Source: Mytilus galloprovincialis (Eukaryota; Mollusca; Bivalvia; Mytilida; Mytilidae). Taken from it: 64,000 bases of DNA. The stretch lies in NCBI RefSeq assembly GCF_965363235.1, contig NC_134843.1, positions 5,270,001 to 5,334,000 on the forward strand, given 5' to 3'. A program made the position numbers and the translations under genes. The notes under the pieces were generated by a model, which did no database searches, was not told the origin of the DNA, and worked only from the letters and a program-made list of their open reading frames with translations. Shown here piece after piece: positions 54,801-63,564 of the stretch; position 1 is the stretch's first letter; every line of letters starts with the position of its first letter.

Positions 54801-54914
54801 CACTGGAAAAACGAGGAATTATATTATTCTGATTACCGCGCAGTTATAACCGGAAGCAGCAGTAACAGTAATAATTACGACATAATATATGAGTCTGGTG
54901 AAGAGGAGCCGTGA
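51765..54914 (+). CDS. LINE ORF2: AP endonuclease + reverse transcriptase (1049 codons)
   Basis: The endonuclease starts near residue 66 (NCFYTNADQLFNKLSEL) and shows GITEVKPK (Glu), LIGLIYRSPSNN, ILIMGDFNYPAIDW (Asp/Asn near 212), DLILTN and SDHCVLSFD (Asp-His, near 290). The reverse transcriptase has KNYRPVSLTS (near 587), YTDFVKAFDTVPHKRLL (near 660), SGIPQGSVLGPLLFVLYIND (near 716) and YLFADDTKIF (Phe-Ala-Asp-Asp, near 746). The C-terminal region includes HLDYASSVWAPF and the typical RTNSSKIVHQRFNTNLRKNS and FTVRISKTWNKLP blocks. No stop or frameshift is seen over 3.1 kb. The first ~35 codons overlap the PHD ORF, so the true translated start may lie further in, or be reached by frameshifting or reinitiation. 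Confidence 0.95.
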   Translation: MGRGKKATRTMHIGGIPIQSKRTTLGQKSDKNKEVVKKSSKDVNKTVKNREKVFNGENVNSFAVLPKLNCFYTNADQLFNKLSELIVRARDNKPNIIGITEVKPKVNMYKPSKAEYSLPEVGNYKMYEKNLETDEGRGLLLYIDSNLESTEVNMEAQFQENIFIKIKLNQNDKLLIGLIYRSPSNNTKEYNDKLTELISEATQKGFSHILIMGDFNYPAIDWEIWNTKGENENSIENRFLDSIQENFLFQHTIKPTRWRGTDTPHTLDLILTNEEEMISNLEYMSPLGKSDHCVLSFDYNCYINIKNKPRIAKLYDHGNYHDFKLELDKINWQEEIKDDFSVDTNWKYFLTTLNELEQRFVPTKKMTQIGKKKNAFPVDKKTRELIKRKNILSKKIVTNQDPEIRAEYNRVRNKTKSSVNKLKKKFEKGLSENAKANPKAIWSYVKSKSKTREGIGDLHTDPDDTKSPKTDDDKEKAEILSEYFASVFTQEPDGEIPVPNSINIANELTELKINKDMIMKHLKKLKIDKSPGPDKLHPRLLRETMESIAEPLSLIFNQSLNEKTVPKEWKNALVSAIFKKGNKSQAKNYRPVSLTSVVCKILEKIIREHIIQHMKLNRLFSNKQYGFISGRSTSLQLLEVIDKWTEAIDDGYEVDCVYTDFVKAFDTVPHKRLLKKIENYGIKNPILDWIQDFLSNRQQRVSINGEASEWKDVTSGIPQGSVLGPLLFVLYINDLPEGVNSDAYLFADDTKIFKIIKEDGDHETLQKDLDKLEKWSDTWLLKFHPEKCKHINISKKSKQYIEKYNLLGKEISRCKEEKDIGVVIDEELSFEKHICEKVNKANSIFAALRRSFKNLNAEIFIPLYKTLVRTHLDYASSVWAPFKKKYIDKIESVQKRATKQIPGLKNLSYEERLKKLKLPTLAYRRIRGDMIETYKIIHNKYDPETSTFLKLMSSTENRHSTRTNSSKIVHQRFNTNLRKNSFTVRISKTWNKLPEKVVKAPSVNAFKNRLDNHWKNEELYYSDYRAVITGSSSNSNNYDIIYESGEEEP

Positions 54915-54962
54915 GGATCTTGTACCGGAAAACATCTTTAAGTATCTTTAAGTAAGTAAGTA

Positions 54963-55052
54963 ATGGCATCCAAGTCAAAATCAGACCATAAACCAACAGT
55001 TACCACTGCAATGGCAATGGCAATGGCAGCTGAATGCCAGTCACTATCCGAT
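54963..55052 (+). repeat. Short ATGGCATCCAAGTC repeat, isolated copy
   Basis: ATGGCATCCAAGTCAAAATC with AGACCATAAACCAACAGTTA is a single unit related to the array at 55680-56000, followed by four CAATGG repeats. It directly follows the LINE end and is interrupted by the element at 55054. Confidence 0.65.
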
Positions 55053-55053
55053 C

Positions 55054-55453
55054 TTAAGGATGTTTGCTCCTCTATTTTTTGAATTTTTGGCAGATTTTCG
55101 GAATCCTCTGGTTTTATCCATGTATTAACATAAAAAAAAATTGCCCACTAATCCCCACTTTTCTTTTCACATTTTTATTACATAAAATTTAAGAAGCCAT
55201 TTTTCAAAATTTTATAAAATTCTTGTTATTTTTTCATAGTTTTTGAAACAAATTAGGTGCCAATGTTAAATATATGAAAAATCTAGAGAGAATTATTTCC
55301 CGCCAAATTTTCAATGGCTTATATCTCGAAAATGAGCACACGGACCCTCCATTTTTTTCTACTTTTTGAGTTTCTTTATTAATATACTATCAATTCATAA
55401 TAGTCTTTTAAAAAGCTTGTTATTTTTTAACAGAGTAGCGAACATCCTTAAAT
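55054..55453. mobile_element. TTAA-bounded ~400-bp MITE
   Basis: The left end TTAAGGATGTTTGCTCCTC and the right end GAGTAGCGAACATCCTTAA are inverted (17 of 19 bases). The interior is AT-rich and non-coding (TTCCCGCCAAATTTTCAATG, GGCTTATATCTCGAAAATGA). TTAA at both ends could be the target duplication. Confidence 0.75.
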
Positions 55454-55459
55454 ATTTTT

Positions 55460-55487
55460 AGAGAACAGTTGACACCTACTGTTCTCT
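55460..55487. other. Perfect 10-bp hairpin
   Basis: AGAGAACAGT and ACTGTTCTCT are separated by eight bases. No T-run follows and no gene ends here, so it is not called a terminator. Confidence 0.5.
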
Positions 55488-55679
55488 ACAATATAGAACA
55501 GTAAATCTAGTAGTTATGTAAATAGTTTTAACCACATGTCATGTTAGTATTTGTTTATTTTTGGCACTATTCTTTTGTAAATATTTATTTATTATTATCC
55601 TACGCATGCGCAGCAGTCAGTAATCATCAAAAATCTGATGGATAACTGGATACCATAAGAAGAAGAACAAAGACCATAA

Positions 55680-56001
55680 ACCAGCAATGGCATCCAAGTC
55701 AATACCTGACCATAAACCAACAATGCCATCCAAATCAGTACCTGACCATAAACCAACAATTACCGTTGCAATGGCATCCACGTCAGTACCAGACCATGAA
55801 CAAGCAATGGCATCCAAGTCAGTACCAGACCATAAACCAACAATTACCGTTGCAATGGCATCCACGTCAGTACCAGACCATGAACAAGCAATGGCATCCA
55901 AGTCAGTACCAGACCATAAACCAGCAATGCAATACAAATCAGTATCAGATCATAAACCAACAATTACCACTGCAATGGCATCCACGTCAGTACCGGAATA
56001 A
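55680..56001. repeat. 84-bp (48+36) minisatellite
   Basis: Alternating units ATGGCATCCAAGTCAGTACC with AGACCATAAACCAACAATTA and ATGGCATCCACGTCAGTACC with AGACCATGAACAAGCA are repeated. Unit lengths are multiples of three, so several frames on both strands are open (104 codons on plus, 106 on minus). Those frames are a by-product of the period; there is no independent sign of translation. Confidence 0.85.
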
Positions 56002-57090
56002 TAAACCTTATTAAAGAGAAAACATCTGTTTTCAGACACAGAATTAACAAAAACTAGGTCACACTATACACTCTGTTGATGGCTTTCTACACAAAGACAA
56101 GCTTAAAAACACCGACAAATTGACCATCACACGTATTCAGTGACACTTTAAATGACTCACAATATAGAAAACCTGGGAATCAGTATCCAGAAGGCAATTT
56201 GAGATACCATTAAGGTCCTCTACTAAAAACATGTACTACACGACAACTCAACACCAGATTTGATTGGACCCAGCATTGAATTACCAGTAAATGTCGACCT
56301 TGGGTTTACAGACTCAAGTCAAGAAAAATACACGTTGAATTGAATACCTTATACACAAGTTACAACTCCACACGTGATATTTACCACATACTAGTCCCCA
56401 GCAGTCAAGTAAAAATACTAGCTTTATAACAGACCCCGCTTCTTCAATGTAGTTACGAGGTTACAGACAACAGAACAATCAACACATGAATATACCCACC
56501 CGTTTCATCAACAACTTTGTTTAATTGTCACACATAACTCAGCAGCATCACTGCAAACCCAATCAGCCAAACAATCAACTCAAAACTCAATGATCACCAA
56601 CTCAACATCAAATATGTAAGGATTTAGATCTGAGGGAGTAGCAGTTTTTATTGTCAGCAAAACAGGGGTGTGCTAGTGCTACTGTACATAACTTAATGCA
56701 CAGTATCCAAACCTACTGACTGTCCATTTCAAGTAGAGGCCAATAACTTCCATTTGCATGTAAGGATCATTTAACAATATCACACACAAGAAGTAAGTCG
56801 ATCAAGTATTGGAAACCTTGTTAAAGTATTACAAAAACAGTTGCAAAAACAACGAAAGCCTCAATTAGGTGTTCGGAAAAGAAGTGGATAATAATGTGAA
56901 GTGTTGTGTGTAATTGCCTTGTACACATGTGCTCATATCCCTGAGTAATGCTGAGTTGATACCTTTGCTGGTTGACTACTTGTTTCCGAGTGTATCATCA
57001 GCTCACATGAATTGAAACATAACTTTTTTTTTAAATTGTCCGTTTATATTTAAAGTCAAATATTAATAGGAAACATACTTTGATGATTTT
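56002..57090. other. Non-coding stretch
   Basis: CA-rich sequence without open frames or recognised repeats runs from 56040 to 56600. No gene seen. Confidence 0.4.
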
Positions 57091-57113
57091 TTTTTTGGGG
57101 GGGGGGGGGGGGG
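57075..57113. repeat. T-tract followed by G-tract
   Basis: Ten or more T are followed by about 18 G. A repeat with TTGAGCGTTCCTGATGAAGG and CACTGGGTCGATCTCTCTTC follows at 57215-57350 and is related to the family at 61255. Confidence 0.7.
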
Positions 57114-57569
57114 AATCCCTAAAAGTTAACCGGGGATGAATTGAACATTTATTTCTAGGTCATCTAGCTCTCCATGTGTTACCGATTCATATACTTATAA
57201 AAAAAGATATTTATCTTTGAGCGTTCCTGATGAAGGGAAAAAAATCGCTTCAGACGTTTACAATATACTAAGGTGTATTTTTTTCGTTTTTCTATGACAC
57301 TGGGTCGATCTCTCTTCTGGTGGATCATTAGTTTCTGAGTGTGTCATCAACTTTAACGTGCATGCCTGGATTTAGACCTGGTTTAAAACCTACCTTTCTT
57401 GAAATAGGATTAAGATACTGAAGTTTTAACTTTCTCAGAAAAAGCTGAGCTGAGATGGATTTGTCTATCATTTTAAAGTTCCTTTTTTTTTCACAGAACT
57501 CTTCTCGTACTTCGGTATTTATAAATCAGTGGCTTTCAGATGAAAACAAATCCAGACAAGCTGTTACTA

Positions 57570-58560
57570 GTTATAAATATTTTATTTTTCGCTTTAGTAT
57601 GTAGGAAACCATGAAAATGATTCTGATAAATTAGCAACACAAAGCTCACAAAAAGCTGGGGTTGCTCGCAAGTGCTCTGGAAGGGTGAAAAGATCCTGCT
57701 CCATATGTGGCACCCGTCGTGTTGCTCATGGCAGTACAAACGCGGAAACAAGTCTAATTCAATAGGTCATGTTCGTGAAAAAGGGACGAGATTGTAGTTA
57801 CGACAATAGGAACATGTTCGCTATTATCTATGAAACGGATATTCCACAATTGTCAAACAAGCGTCCGTAAAATTTACGAAGTAACGATTTCAACTTCACC
57901 ACTTGGAACTCTTGGTTTATTAATATCTTCCTTGTAAGTAGCAACCTTCTATCAAGGCAATCATGATAGGAAATACAAGCTCTGTAATATCGTATCAAAT
58001 TGATGATATATGCTCCGTATGCAGGCTCTGCTGTGATGATTCTAAATAGAAATGGAAAGTTCACAATTGGGAAGCAGAATCGTCTCTTTTGTCGTAAAAT
58101 TTTGTTTTCAACCGAACCTCATTGTCAATTTATAGATGTTTGTCAATAAATGATGGAGACTTAACGACATCTGTTGAATCCTACATCTCAAGTTCGATTG
58201 GATAGATGCGTTCACCATAGTCAGCAAATTTTGAATTATCAAGTGAGAGAACAACATCTTATATCTAAAAGAAAAATCATAGGATACTGCTTACTCCTTT
58301 TCTTGTATGAAGTCAACCTCATAAGAATAAAAAAAAATCGATAAGAAGAGTTTGTTCCCAAGAGAAAGCCGATAGAAGATGTACAATAACTTTATGATTG
58401 TTAAAAGTGTCTGCGCAGAAAATTGTTTAACCAAGATAATGTCAAAAGATCGTCTCTTTCCAAAGTAAATCAGCGGAAGGTACCAAGACCTTGTTGATAA
58501 AATTCCGTATCAACTTCACAAATATTACACGAAGTTCTTGAAGTTTAGATTCAAGGTACT
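57570..58560 (-). pseudogene. Penelope-like reverse transcriptase remnant, copy 3
   Basis: On the minus strand, 58064-57828 reads NFPFLFRI…PAYGAYIINLIRY, CISYHDCLDRRLLLTRKIL and VVKLKSLLRKFYGR, the C-terminal part of the family at 14800. Further down (57720-57650) is an ATYGAGS-like block that matches CGAGSAYPSGAP of the copy at 59520. Upstream on the minus strand (58560-58240), decayed coding sequence of the same type is likely. Frameshifts and stops are frequent. Confidence 0.65.
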
Positions 58561-58679
58561 GACGTTGTTTATCATCTTTATTTCGTGTTATAGTGTTCTT
58601 TTATTTGTCTTTGTAAAGTACTGCTTTTACTGTTTAGCCTATTTTTCAAATCCGTTCTTTGTTTGCCCTTTTTAACTTT

Positions 58680-58760
58680 TTTTTTATTCGAACGTCACTG
58701 AAGCGTCTTTTGTAGACGAAATTCGCGTCTTGCGCAAATACAAAATTTCAACCCTGGTAC
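58680..58760 (+). repeat. Interspersed repeat box GAACGTCACTGAAGCGTC
   Basis: TTCGAACGTCACTGAAGCGT, TTTTGTAGACGAAATTCGCG and TCAACCCTGGTACCGGTA are a diverged copy of the box at 61505-61590. Confidence 0.6.
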
Positions 58761-59039
58761 CGGTATTTATGTATGATGAGTTAATTGGTAATTTTCATTT
58801 GACGTGGCTCGGTACTTATACATCCCGACATTGTGCTATACCGTAATGCAATGCTAAATTTTTGTATTAATTTCTTTTCTTTCGTTTTTTCTAATGTGCT
58901 TTGTTTATATGCCTTTTTATTTTTTATTGTTGACATATTTGTTTGTTCTTATAGTGATTAAGATTAAAACACAAGGTATACTGCTGTGCTCCTATTTTTG
59001 ACATTTATACCTATTATGTCTGTTTGTCAATGTAATGGA

Positions 59040-59155
59040 ATTGTATGCGATTGTCATACAAGTGAGAGGTTTAAGTAGATATACAACCAAGTTCAATCAG
59101 CCATTCTCTACATAGAAAAATGCCTGTACAAAATCAGGAATATGACAGTTGTCAA
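59040..59155 (+). repeat. Retroelement-tail fragment (GGAATATGACAGTTGT type)
   Basis: GATTGTCATACAAGTGAGAG, AGAAAAATGCCTGTACAAAA and AGGAATATGACAGTTGTCAA match the blocks at 5400-5510. Confidence 0.55.
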
Positions 59156-59157
59156 CA

Positions 59158-59780
59158 AAACAAAACTTTACGACAAAAGATCCCAATTGTGAACTTTCCA
59201 TTTCTATGTAGCAACATTCCAGCAGCGCCTGCATACGGAGTATATATCTCCCAATAGATACGATATTCCTTGGCTTGTATTTCCTATCATGATTTCCTTG
59301 ATAGAGGGTTGCTGTCAACTAGAAAGCTATTTAACCAAGCGTTTTAAATTGTGAAGTTGAAATCATCCCTTCGTTAATTTTACGGACGCCAACACCGTTA
59401 TGGAATAACCGTTTCACAGACGGCTTATGTCGTAACAATAATCCCGTTCCCTTTTCACGAATATGACATACCGAATTAGACTATTTACCGGATTTATAAT
59501 AACACGACTGTTGCAACATGTGGTGCAGGATCTGCTTACCCTTCTGGAGCACCTCATATCACCCCAGTGTTTGGTGGGGTTCGTGCTGCTTAGTCTTAGT
59601 TTTCTATGTTGTGTTGTGTACTATTAATTTGTCTATTTGTCTTTTTTTTTTATCCATGGCGTTGTCAGTTTATTTATCTATGAGTTTGACTGTCGCTCTG
59701 GTATCTTTCGCCCCTCTTTTTGTTATCCATTCGTTTGATGTGTTTAAGCTTTTGAATTTGTCATTTGATTAGGGACTTTC
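59158..59780 (+). pseudogene. Penelope-like reverse transcriptase remnant with tail, copy 4
   Basis: The plus strand reads PIVNFPFLCSNIPAAPAYGV and YISQ then a stop near 59255, followed by ISYHDFLDRGLLST and RKLFNQAF blocks with further stops. A CGAGSAYPSGAPHITPVFGG block (near 59525) leads into the tail (CCATGGCGTTGTCAGTTTAT). Open frames on both strands within this region are shadows. It is dead. Confidence 0.7.
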
Positions 59781-60630
59781 TTTTTTTGAGTTTTCCTTGG
59801 AGTTTGTTAGTTTTTGTTATTTTACTTTTGTGAGAAAGTTTGAATTATTTGTAATTACAGGTTTAAGGAACGTTGTTGATACAAGATGTGTACCCTCTAA
59901 TAAACCAATGGCAACGTTCATGTTTTGGCAAGAGAAATCCTAAGAGTGAATCTTTCAAAGCAAAATAAGAGATGTACAATAGCATTGTATTTTTAAGATT
60001 GTGAGAACGTTTCATTAAATTGTAAATATGGGGTTTAGGAGAAGTTGTAGATACCAAATTGACTAGTAAAACAGATAAAAAATAAAGCAATGGCAGGGTC
60101 CCGCATTGGTAAGGACAGCACGAAAATAATCCTTACCAACTGAGCAATGATTGGTATGTTAAAAATCTGAGAAAGCTCATTGATTTAGTATAATTGGTTT
60201 TGGAGTAGACTCGGACACAAACGTGAAGTATAGTGTTAAGATATTACGAAGTTCAGGCCATTCCAAAGATAACTAAACAAATTTATTCAGATGAATAAAA
60301 TGATATTGGGAGTGATAAAGTTCATTCAAAAGGAGGGACGAATGATACCAAAGGGACAGTCAAACTAATAAATCGAAAATAAACTGGCGTTCTCAAAGAT
60401 TTACACAATTCTGTCAGGCTAATCAGGATCAGTTGGCAAGTACAAATAAAATGCTTCGCTGGCGCACCTTACGACCATGAAGAGTTGGGGCAAGTTAAGA
60501 CACTACATTTAAGATTGATACAACTCTGAATTAGAATTGTGATATAAAAAAAATGGACACATCATATGCTCTTTAACAGAAGTAATTTGTTCAGAGACCT
60601 GAAAAATTGAGTTTGAATTTTATCTTTTTT
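59781..60630. other. Non-coding stretch
   Basis: Nothing recognisable except GATACCAAAGGGACAGTCAA and ACTAATAAATCGAAAATAAA at 60350-60382, which are the reverse complement of the TTTGACTGTCCCTTTGG block at 28172. Confidence 0.45.
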
Positions 60631-60639
60631 GGTTGGTTC

Positions 60640-61150
60640 ACTAGTATCCAAATTCTAAATACAAGATTAGATTCAGCATATCCAAGTACACCAAGAAATT
60701 AATTTATTGATTGTTAATCGACAAATGTGTGCGATTCATAAAATAAAATAAACATAGAAAACGGAACCCAAAATCTAAAATCTAAATACACGATTGGATT
60801 CGGCATATCAAAGAACGTTAAGAATAAAATTTTTGCACACACATAGTTTAGTTTTGAATACTTTGGACCTTAATTTGAATGAGTTTGAAAACAAAGCCCA
60901 AAATCCAAAACTATTAATACCGTTACATTGGGCACATAAAAGAACAAAGGAATTAAATTTGTTGATGAAATAAAACAAAGTTTATTTTTTGACCCCAACT
61001 TTGACCAACTTGAATACTGTGCCCAAAAAAAATAAAAAAAAATAACAACAACTCATAAACACGCTTAGATCTTGCATATCAAAGAACCCAAAGATTGATT
61101 TTTAAATCAAACAAAGTTCACTAATTTGAAAATAAGTCTCAAAATAAAGA
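60640..61150. repeat. ~125-bp diverged satellite, ~4 units
   Basis: Units carry GATTNGATTCRGCATATC, AAAGAACNNNAAGAAT, AACAAAGTTTANTTTTGNA and TTTGAAAACNNAGCCCAAAATC blocks in fixed order. Related units continue at 61600-61760 and 63560-64000. Confidence 0.75.
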
Positions 61151-61189
61151 AAATAAAATAAATGTTTTGTTTGAATAAGCACTTCAAAC

Positions 61190-61600
61190 TTCAAACTTTT
61201 GAAATTATAACTTCAAACTTCTGGCGTATGAAATTATGATCCTGGTACCTTGGATAACTGTTTACACCACTGGGTCGAAGCCACTGCTGGTGGACGTTTC
61301 GTCCCCGAGGGTATCACCAGCCCAGTAGTCAGCACTTCGGTGTTGACATGAATATCAATTATATGGTCATTCTAATAAATTTCCTGTTGACAAAACTTTA
61401 AATTTGTCGAAAAACCAATGATTTTCTTATCCCAGGAATAGATTACCTTAGCCGGATTTTTGGGTATTCAATGCTCTTCAACTTTGTACTTGTTTGGCTT
61501 TATAACTATTTTGATCTGAGCGTCACTGATGAGTCTTATGTAGACGAAACGCGCGTCTGGCGTATGAAATTATTATAATCCTGGTACCTTTGATTACTGT
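61190..61600 (+). mobile_element. Interspersed element with CGCGCGTCTGGCG box, inserted in the satellite
   Basis: CACTGGGTCGAAGCCACTGC, TGGTGGACGTTTCGTCCCCG, GGTATCACCAGCCCAGTAGT, GAGCGTCACTGATGAGTCTT and GACGAAACGCGCGTCTGGCG are the full set of blocks of this mussel-type repeat. TGGCGTATGAAATTATGATC with CTGGTACCTT at 61222-61250 recurs as TGGCGTATGAAATTATTATA at 61559, so the element or its tail is present partly twice. Satellite units lie on both sides. Confidence 0.65.
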
Positions 61601-61760
61601 TCAAAGAACACCAATAATTCAATTTTGAATGAAATAAAAAAACGTTTACTTTTGAACCCTTTGGACTTAATATGGAATATTTGTTATTAAAAAAACAGGA
61701 CCGAAAATCCAAATTCAGTACACCCATTTAGACTCGGTATAATGCAAATATCAAGACTTT
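61600..61760. repeat. Continuation of the ~125-bp satellite
   Basis: AAGAACACCAATAATTCAAT, ACGTTTACTTTTGAACCCTT, GGACCGAAAATCCAAATTCA and TTTAGACTCGGTATAATGCA follow the unit order of 60640-61150. Confidence 0.65.
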
Positions 61761-61839
61761 GAATTAAATCTCATCGCAAGAAAATGTTCAGGAATCAAGA
61801 AATAAGCAATGTATACAAAGTTTTACAAAAGTATTGTTA

Positions 61840-62470
61840 TTGGCCCCTTTTCCAAAATCTTTAGGGTCATTACACCAAAAATCAACCCAAACTTTGCTTT
61901 TCTGATATAAAACCTTGCAGCACAATTAAAAATCAATCCAAAACCTTATGTTCAAGTAATTGTCCAGAAACTAGAAAGTCTCATTTTTTTGGCTCTTAAA
62001 ACTATATTAAACGTTTTCAGCCATGACCCATAAATAAATCCAAACTTTCCTTTTGAAGTATGGAACCATGTGGTAAATTTCACAGGGATCTTTACTCCTT
62101 TGCAAAAGTTTTTGTCCTGCAACATTAGAATTCATATTGATGGCTCATTTCTGGCTCTTAATACTAAACAGCTACGACATTAACCTCCCTCATAAATCCC
62201 GACCTTTCAATTGTGGTATGGAACCTTGTGCTGAAATCTAATAGAGATCCATACACTTATACTCAAGTTATTGTCTGTTTACCAGAAAATAATTGTGAAT
62301 GGCCCCTTTTTGGACCTTAATTACAAAACTGCTACTACAATAACCATATACTAAACCTTTCATACAGGTCCACACACTTATACTCAAGTTATTATCTACG
62401 AACTAATTTATTGTCTATGAACCAGTAAAAAATTCTGTTTTTGGACCCTTTTTGACCGCCAATAAACAAA
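61840..62470. repeat. ~175-bp diverged tandem repeat, 3-4 units
   Basis: Each unit carries a GGCCCCTTTT/GGCTCTTAA block, an ACTNTTTTTGANGTATGGAACCNTGTG block, and a TTATACTCAAGTTATTGTCT / CCAGAAA block. Successive units start near 61840, 61990, 62150 and 62300. I recall it from mussels and other marine invertebrates; non-coding. Confidence 0.65.
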
Positions 62471-62490
62471 ACGTCTACAATACAAAAAAG

Positions 62491-63059
62491 AAAGGAGTAG
62501 GTCCGGTAAGGGCCGATTTTGGCCTAAATTTTCAAGTTCATCTGAGGAAACACTTTTTATACACTAACGTGTCTATTTCAATTGATTCAATTAGTTTATG
62601 TGAAAGATTTTAACTGATTAAGTCATTCAAAACGCTCCGATTCAAGCTTAAATATGGAAAATCTATCAAATATGCCAAAAATCGTCACTTTTCAGATGGT
62701 TTTTGTCAAAAATGAAAGTGGTCGTGTTCATCCTCAACCTTTATATATGTTATGGTTTATCATCAAATACAACTTACATTTCAATATTATGAATGAAAAC
62801 GAATGCGGCCACTTTCATTTAAGACGGAAACCGTCTAAAATTTAACTAAAATGCTAAAATTGTGAAGATTTCAGTAATTTAGCAAGACTTTATGATGCTA
62901 GTACCCGATATATGTGCATTGTATTGTCAAAAACAGCCCATATTTATGTAGCAGAATCATCCTACTTTCCAATAAATAGCTTATCGATTACATTATCACA
63001 ATTTTGTAAAACTGCTATATTTTGGGGCCAAAAAGGAATCTTACTGAACCTACTCCTTT
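62491..63059. mobile_element. 569-bp element with ~35-bp inverted termini
   Basis: The left end AAAGGAGTAGGTCCGGTAAG with GGCCGATTTTGGCC and the right end GGCCAAAAAGGAATCTTACT with GAACCTACTCCTTT are inverted repeats. The interior is AT-rich and non-coding; frames at 62654-62845 and 62912-63193 are not supported. Confidence 0.8.
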
Positions 63060-63140
63060 GCGGTCGTATAAAAAACCACTTAGTGTTATCAAACAATAGA
63101 GTTGTTTCATTAGCACTCACACCACATCTTCTTATATTTA
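63060..63140 (+). repeat. Repeat end (TTTCATTAGCACTCACACCA type)
   Basis: GTTGTTTCATTAGCACTCAC followed by ACCACATCTTCTTATATTTA is a copy, in plus orientation, of the terminal segment seen at 12385-12415. Bases 63141-63560 are AT-rich and show nothing further. Confidence 0.55.
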
Positions 63141-63564
63141 TATACATGTATGAATATTTTCCAAATATTTTTCTTTCATTTGTTACAAACTAATATCTAC
63201 AACTAATCTATTGTTGTCAACAACTTTATCTATTGTGATGAAAAATATCATTTGATAAAAATGAATTATTATCTTAAAAAACCTCTATAATTGTAAAATA
63301 ATATAATGTAAGGCACAACAGTAAAAATTTCACTTACCTAAATATTCACTTCAACAGACAAAGGTTTATCTTATTTTTATGGAATTTTCAACCATAAAAA
63401 GCATTTCGTACTTGTTAATATTAACAGTCTTTAAATAGAACACAATGCATACACAATTATGACTAAAATTAATATATCGGAATCCGCATAATCTATTTAA
63501 ATCAATTACTCAACTTAGAATTTCTAATAGTTATGCAATACATCTATTACATATTTAATATAGC

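Larger units (their letters stand above)
49419..54962 (+). mobile_element. Three-ORF CR1-type LINE, apparently intact
   Basis: In order: a SGNH esterase-like ORF (49528-50328), a 567-base spacer packed with hairpins, a PHD-finger ORF (50896-51870), then endonuclease/reverse transcriptase (51765-54914). After the last stop are only about 48 bases ending in a TAAG-type microsatellite (54936-54962), as in CR1-like LINEs. Esterase and PHD domains are both known from CR1-family ORF1 proteins. Here they are on separate ORFs. The 5' end is uncertain because the MULE-like unit seems to be inserted in the 5' untranslated region; a few more bases of the LINE may lie left of 45268. Confidence 0.88.

Noticed and set aside
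55617-55937. 106-codon minus-strand frame with repeated GLWSGTDLDAIA
   Set aside because: It is produced by a minisatellite whose period is a multiple of three; the opposite strand is equally open.
59518-59772. 84-codon hydrophobic ORF
   Set aside because: It falls in the tail of a Penelope-like remnant; the GAGSAYPSGAP coding block is in a different frame.
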